From Stereum hirsutum FP-91666 SS1 (Eukaryota; Basidiomycota; Agaricomycetes; Russulales; Stereaceae): a stretch of 64,000 nt of DNA. The stretch covers positions 2,393,428 to 2,457,427 of the forward strand of contig NW_006763135.1 in NCBI RefSeq assembly GCF_000264905.1, written 5' to 3'. Positions 58,440-64,000 of this stretch are shown piece after piece. The notes under the pieces were generated by a model, which was not told the DNA's origin, did not search any database, and worked only from the letters and a program-made list of their open reading frames with translations. Both the position numbers and the translations under genes were made by a program. Every line of letters starts with the position of its first letter. The first letter of the stretch is position 1.

Positions 58440-60617
58440 ATGCTGGTACTATACGAAACCGCGCTGGGTTTCTGTCTGTTCAAACTCACAGACTCTGCAA
58501 AAGCTACGAGCCCCGACTTGTACAGGGAGTTCGAGACACCGGAAAAGGCGAGCAAGCTGTAAGTCTCCACATCAGTGCGTTGATTATGCTCGAAAGGATG
58601 CTGAATTCTGTAATCTTGATCATAGTCTGAAATTGAAGTCGTTGCACCGTTTCACGTCTACCGCGACCGCCGTCGAGGAAATTACCGCCGTTCAGGAGGG
58701 CAAGCTTGGAAAGGGCCTCAAAAAGTTCTTGGAACATGAGATTGTGGAGAAGGGGAAGGGCAAGGATTCTCTTATGGTCGTCGACCCAAAACTCGGTTCG
58801 CAATCTCAGTCACATCAGTCCATTCTTTTCCTCACCCACTTTTACTTTTTACTGGCGAACAGTCCGACCCATCAACAAAAAGCTCGGAATCAACGTCGTC
58901 GCTGATTCCGATTCTCTGGACCTGTTCCGTGGTATTCGAAGCCAACTAGCTGCCCTCTTGGACGGACTGGACCCGAAGGATTTGGCGACTATGAGCTTGG
59001 GTCTCAGTCATTCACTGTCACGGTGTGTACAATTTCGGTGTTGAGGTTGTTTACTATGGCTGAAACCAACTCTTCAGCTTCAAGCTCAAGTTCTCACCGG
59101 ACAAGGTCGATACCATGGTGGTACAGGCGATTGCCCTTTTAGACGACCTTGACAAAGAGATCAACATCTACGCCATGCGAGTAAAGGTGGGTTTACGGGC
59201 TACCCTACACTTGTACGCGAATATATTGAAAACTCTTATAAAAAGGAATGGTACGGTTGGCATTTCCCAGAGATGGCGAAGATCATCTCGGACAACATCG
59301 CATATGCAAAAGTCGTGAAGACAATGGGTACGCACCTGGAACTAATTTCACAGCTGCACGAGCTCATCTTTACTTCTACCCGCATAGGCTTCCGGACCAA
59401 TGCAAGCAGCACTGACTTTGCCGCCATCCTCCCCGAAGACCTCGAAGCTGTAGTCAAAGCAGCCGCCGAAATCTCTATGGGTACCGAAATTTCAGATTCC
59501 GATATTGCGCACATCCACTCCCTTTGTGACCAAGTCATTGGCATCTCCACCTACCGCACCCAACTCGCTGAGTACCTCCGGAATCGTATGATCGCCATTG
59601 CACCGAACTTGACGGCTCTGGTCGGCGAGCTAGTCGGAGCGCGGTTGATCAGCCATGCTGGTAGTCTATTGAGCTTGGCCAAGCACCCAGCAAGTACCGT
59701 GCAGATTCTGGGAGCTGAGAAGGCGCTTTTCAGGGCTTTGAAGACGAAGCACGATACACCGAAATACGGTCTCATTTACCACGTTCGTGCTCCCTCACCC
59801 CTACCTTTCTTCTCTGATACTGAAAGGTCCTTCCAGGCTTCCCTCGTCGGACAAGCGCCTCCCAAGCTGAAGGGTAAAGTGAGTGCATCCCTCGTGAAGT
59901 CAAGTTCTCGCCGTGCTAATCTTGTGAATCCAAGATGGCTCGTATGGTTGCCACCAAAACCGCTCTTTCCGTCCGTGTGGACGCTCTCACCGACTCTGAA
60001 GGCAAGTCAGAACCCTCAGCACCCACCATCGGTCTCGAAAACCGCGCCAAACTTGAATCCCGCCTCCGTGCCCTCGAAATGGAAGGAGATGCTTCCGGAG
60101 TTCGACGATACTCCGAGAACGGAAAGAAGCAGGAGAAATTCACGATGCAGCCCAACGCTAGCACTTACAATGTCGCTTCGGACGTCGTTGGAGACTTGCT
60201 GTCGACACAGAGGGAGCCGATGGAGGTGGCGTTGAAGGTTGCGGAGGACACGAAAGAGGAGAAGCGGAGAGCAAAGGAGGAGAGGCGGGCGAAGAAGAAG
60301 GCTGAGAAGGAGGGCAAGAAGGCCGCGGAGAGTGGAGATGATGAAAATGCGATGGAGGTCGATGGAGAGGACAAGAAGGACAAGAAACGGAAGCGGAGAG
60401 AGAGCGAGGCGAACGGGGAGGCGTCACCATCCAAGGTCTGTTCAATACATATCAGCTCGACATATCTTTTGTTCCTGAACTTCTACTCCGTCCACAGGCT
60501 GCAGGTGCAGAGGAAACAGAAGCCGAGCGCAAAGCACGGAAGAAGGCAAAGAAGGCCGCGAAAGAGGCTGCAGCTGCTGATGGAGAGTCGTCAAAAAAGC
60601 GGAAGACATCTGCATAG
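58440..60617 (+). CDS. NOP58: Box C/D snoRNP core protein Nop58
   Basis: Nop58 is a nucleolar scaffold of box C/D snoRNPs that guide rRNA 2'-O-methylation. Nine exons (58440-58558, 58626-58795, 58863-59022, 59078-59186, 59246-59327, 59388-59782, 59837-59878, 59935-60435, 60498-60617) give 565 residues. The start [20 protein letters not shown] is the family signature. The NOP5 N-terminal domain is followed by the coiled coil ([20 protein letters not shown], then KVVKTMGFRTN) and the Nop domain ([60 protein letters not shown]). The C terminus is a KKE/KKD-like charged tail, spread over two exons and typical of eukaryotic Nop58 rather than Nop56. Convergence of all motifs makes this a firm call. 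Confidence 0.97.
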
Positions 60618-61036
60618 TATCTGACTCTCCATATTTCTTGTCCTGTATCCTATTTCACACTTTCCTGGTTCTCTGCATCATCTTTTTATCGCATTCTCTC
60701 CATCTCAACGCAACGATAAACGTCTGGTCGGTCGCTGGTGGCAAGGGTATTGAGCTAGACAATATACAATGAGTCTGACCAACGCCCAGCCTAAGGATCA
60801 TATACATCTGATCATGCGGATACATCCTGAACTCAAAGGGCAACATAGATGTGGGGGTAACAATTTCGTGCAGATGCAAGAGTCTGAGGTTGGTGCCGCG
60901 CCACAGTGTGGCCCCTCCCTGTGCCACACTGTCGAAAGCATGTGAAAACATATGCACACCTCGAGAAACGTCGGGAACGCAAAAGTGTAATCATGCACTC
61001 ACTCTATCTTCACCTTCACTTCGAGTATCGCTCTCG
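60618..61036. other. Spacer between NOP58 and PEX2
   Basis: These 419 bp hold the NOP58 3' UTR and the PEX2 promoter on the same strand. No gene is seen. Confidence 0.5.
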
Positions 61037-62636
61037 ATGAGTGCTCTCCAAAAAGCTTGGGATGATGCTCAGCCTCGTCTTCAATCCATAAGAGAATCTG
61101 TCCAGTCGCTTGCACCCCCACACGCACGAATATTACGCGTTGGTCAACTTGATGCAGAGCTCTTGGACCAGGAGTTGGTTCATCTACTACAGGACCCCCT
61201 TACCAAGGCTCTCGCGTCGATCCATGTAGGTACTGATATCACTAACATTCTTACATTTCGTGTCGCTTAATCGGTGCTTCAGAGCACATTCAGGTCGCGA
61301 TTTGAGCCTGAGCTATCGCTGCTCATACAGCTCACCCTCTACAAACTCTCTGTATGGGACACTGGTGCTTCTTACGGTGCCAGACTTCAAGAACTGAAGT
61401 ACTTGGCCACTAAGAGACGTTCAAATTGTCTAACACGTATGTTCCGCATGTACTGCGCTCGAGCATTGACCCTAACACAGGTCTAGCATCCGGGATATCT
61501 GCTCCAATTCTGGCCATCCACGGAGCCCTTACCATATTTGTTCCATACCTACACGCACGAATACGAACGCATGCTCTCTCAAAAGCGTGGCCTGATGCTC
61601 CTAGCTCGGATAGACGACGAAAAGCATGGGAGCTCCTTACAGGAGTAGAGTCGACACATGCTTTCTTCTCGCTACTAAGTTTTGTGGCATTCTTGTGGGA
61701 TGGAAGGTGCGTACTTCATGGCCTCTGTGGGGGATTGATCGAGATGCTCACATTGCATAGGTATCGAACACTGGTTGACCGACTACTGGGCTTGCGACTG
61801 GCACCAGCACGCCGCCTAGTGAAGCGCGATGTCAGCTACGAATTCATGAACCGTCAGATGGTGTGGCACGCATTCACAGTGAGTCTCACCTAGTTTCTGT
61901 GGCAGACTCCAGCTCAAATCAATCCTTGCAGGAATTTCTCCTATTCATCCTCCCCTTACTACCACATCGCACAATGCGCCGCGTCGTCTCAACGACGATA
62001 TCCTCCATATCTCATCCCCTGGACACACTGTCTCGCGTCCTTCCAACCCCAGCAAAATCTGCGCTCGGCATCTCTTCCTCGTCCGATCTACCAGAAGACG
62101 ACCCTTCATCGCCGAAACGCGGCCCGTTCTTTAACCTACCCGAGAATGAATGCGCAATCTGTGCCGAAAATGCTGCTCTCAATCTTGACCTTTCCAATCC
62201 CGCAGCATCCATGGCTCAAGCAAGTTCTCAAGTCGCTTACTCTATGGCTTCCACCCAAGGGCCATCGAGACATTCTTTGACCTCAGCACATGACGACACG
62301 GATGAACCACCACCCCATCCTCTCAACACTCCCTATCGTACATCTTGTGGTCACGTCTATTGCTACGTCTGCATCTCGGATAAGATGCTCCGAGCAGCAG
62401 ACGAGGCAGGTCCGCCTTGGGATTGCCTTAGATGTCGCGAGGCTGTTCGGGGTGCAGAAAGAGTCAAAGTGCAAGAGCATTGGATCAGAGAGGGAGATGA
62501 TGGAGAAGGCAGTGTTGCGGAATCGCAGTGGGGGAGTGATTATTTCGATGAGTTGGGAAGTAGTGTTAGTGGTGTCAGTGGGATGACTATGGGCAGCAGG
62601 AGCTGGATTAGTGGCAGTGACGAAGGCTCAGAGTGA
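61037..62636 (+). CDS. PEX2: Peroxisomal RING E3 ligase peroxin Pex2
   Basis: Pex2, with Pex10 and Pex12, forms the peroxisomal ubiquitin ligase that recycles the import receptor Pex5. Five exons (61037-61225, 61283-61436, 61481-61706, 61761-61878, 61932-62636) join in phase to 463 residues. The Pex2/Pex12 N-terminal region is visible: RVGQLDAELLDQELVHLLQD, FEPELSLLIQLTLYKLSVWD, FFSLLSFVAFLWDGRYRTLV, YEFMNRQMVWHAFTEFLLFI. The RING has CAIC (~305), CGHVYCYVC (~368) and CLRC, i.e. a C3HC4 pattern. The loop between the second and third Cys is ~60 residues, longer than the usual 9-39. A Ser/Gly/acid-rich tail follows. Membrane helices fit peroxisomal insertion. Confidence 0.9.
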
Positions 62637-62853
62637 TCTAGCTACTGAGGGGGCGTAGCCCATATCTTGTACGGCGTTCCCGCACCTACATATCGAGATA
62701 TTGACAAGAATAAACGCGTGACATAGCAATTGTGTAATTAAAGTCGAAGATAATAGATCGACGACAAGTGGTAGTTTAGCCCAAAAATAGCTTCAAGGTA
62801 TAAAGATCTCCTTCACTCTCAAGATATACTTACTAGATCTCATCTTCCTACCA

Positions 62854-64000
62854 TCACTTGCCAGCGATCTCGTCCTGTAACTGCTTGAGAACGGTAGGAT
62901 CGGCCTCGCCAAGATAACGGACTTGCAGCTGTTGAGGACCACCGCAAGCGACGGTCGCCTCTTGTAGACGGGCCCCGATAAAAGCGGCGAGCGGCGCTGT
63001 GCGGATAGGGTCGTTGTCCCACGACTGATTGAACTGTATGTGTTAGTGAGTGCTCAAGTAAAGGCTGATATCAACTTACGGATTTGCGGCGGCCATACTC
63101 TGGCATGTCCTCGGTGTCATTATAGAAATTGCTCGGTGGCTCGTCCCAGTACAAGGTCAGGAAGGTGCTGCGCCACAAACTTCAAATCAGCCATAATTTT
63201 GCTGCGTAAGGTAGATATGACTTTACCTTTCGCCCGACAACGCTTCCTCCTGTTTCTGTTGGATAGCCTCCTTGAGCTCACCGAAGACATCAAGCCAAAT
63301 GTTGAAGATTTCGGATGGTAGCCGCTGCATAACTTCCTGACGTCCGGTCGAGACCAGTGCAGCGATACCCATGGCCGTGAGCTTGCGACGACGGGGTTCT
63401 GACATATTGTCGAACTGTGGTGATATTGAGCAACACGAAGTTATGAGAGTCTAAGAAGATACGTACTCTACGCCACCATTGGTCCAGCAAGTCCTCCCAT
63501 AATTGCGTCTCGGGCACGTTCATTTTCGCAGAAGTTGCAGCCATGAGTTGAAGGAATGTCTGAGGCTCGGGCACTGCTATGCGCGACATGACGTAGATGT
63601 CGTGAGTAAGAATCGTAGTATCGGCCTAGTGTACCAGTGGTGAGCAAAAGAATACGACGGATAGAAAGAGTCAGTACTTTGTCCTCCATAATCTCTTTCA
63701 AAATATGAGCAAAGAGACCGGATGTGTGCAGAGCTTCGGCATAGCTGGATGGCGGCACGAGTTGAAACAGCATTTCGAGCGATTCCAAAAGCCCTTTTGT
63801 GTTGATAGAGTACACATTGGGGAACGTGACAACATATGCATTGAAGAGGTTGGTGGCGTAATGCTGATAGGTTGACAGTAAGTCTTTCCAGTAGAACGAG
63901 CTAGAGGGCCAAAGGGCAAATACTTGCCTGAACGACCGTCTGACCATCGAGAAGGTAGTAGCTCTCGAGGAGATCCGTGATCCTTCCCATAATGTCCACG
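62854..64000 (-). CDS. KAP120: 3' part of karyopherin-beta Kap120 (importin-11 family)
   Basis: Kap120 imports ribosome-biogenesis and other cargo into the nucleus. Only the last ~290 residues lie in the window; the gene continues past the right edge. Exons seen: 63928-64000 (partial), 63678-63863, 63467-63625, 63227-63414, 63080-63167, 62854-63033. Helical HEAT-type repeats include MGRITDLLESYYLLDGQTVV, FNAYVVTFPNVYSINTKGLL, LHTSGLFAHILKEIMEDK and the family-typical RRRKLTAMGIAALVSTGRQE, VMQRLPSEIFNIWLDVFGEL. The end is LGEADPTVLKQLQDEIAGK. The intron 63864-63927 has a GC donor (CAG/GCAAGT), a standard variant; using it restores the frame. Confidence 0.88.

Noticed and set aside
1..64000. 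tRNA, rRNA, CRISPR array, telomere repeat or intact transposon
   Set aside because: I looked for tRNA-like B-box words, regularly spaced repeats, terminal repeats and transposase or reverse-transcriptase motifs and found none I could support by eye.

Overview
This 64 kb window is nuclear DNA of a fungus, most likely a basidiomycete of the Agaricomycetes. Genes are dense, on both strands, and broken by many short introns of about 45-75 nt with GT-AG ends and short spacers. One gene belongs to a WW-domain/transmembrane family that I know only from mushroom-forming fungi (inference). I joined exons by eye, using reading phase, splice sites and family conservation. For most genes the joined exon lengths are multiples of three and reproduce the family's domains.

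Layout. 0-6 kb: an unknown gene running off the left edge, the proteasome regulator PI31, and the spliceosomal helicase PRP5 (head-to-head with PI31). 6.5-9 kb: a DHA1-type MFS transporter with 15 exons. 9.7-22 kb: the nucleoporin NUP82, three proteasome genes (alpha7/PRE10, RPN12, beta1/PRE3), a damaged or odd WW/transmembrane gene, and the FG nucleoporin NSP1. 22-26.4 kb: mitochondrial COQ2 and the membrane protein YTP1. 26.4-28.9 kb: no gene I can support. 28.9-33.4 kb: a Dal5/Fen2-type transporter (18 exons) and the Rho GDP-dissociation inhibitor RDI1.

33.8-43.5 kb: a tandem array of four same-strand paralogues (called A, B, C, D here). They encode a coiled coil, a DUF7923-like domain and two CCCH zinc fingers. 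A and C look intact, B has lost the DUF7923-like domain, and D is a pseudogene. This array is the accessory-looking part of the window.

43.7-64 kb: the replication licensing factor CDT1, a Gfo/Idh/MocA oxidoreductase, an unrecognised protein with a mitochondrial-like N terminus, the elongation-associated factor EAF, an Rds1/ferritin-like secreted protein, a secreted serine carboxypeptidase (S10), the snoRNP protein NOP58, the peroxin PEX2, and the 3' part of the karyopherin KAP120.

Two functional themes recur. Four proteasome genes lie within 16 kb. Two subunits of one nuclear-pore subcomplex (NUP82 and NSP1) lie within 13 kb. Several of these promoters carry the palindrome GACGCGTC, so shared cell-cycle or growth control is possible (inference). 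I saw no rRNA, tRNA, CRISPR array or intact transposon.
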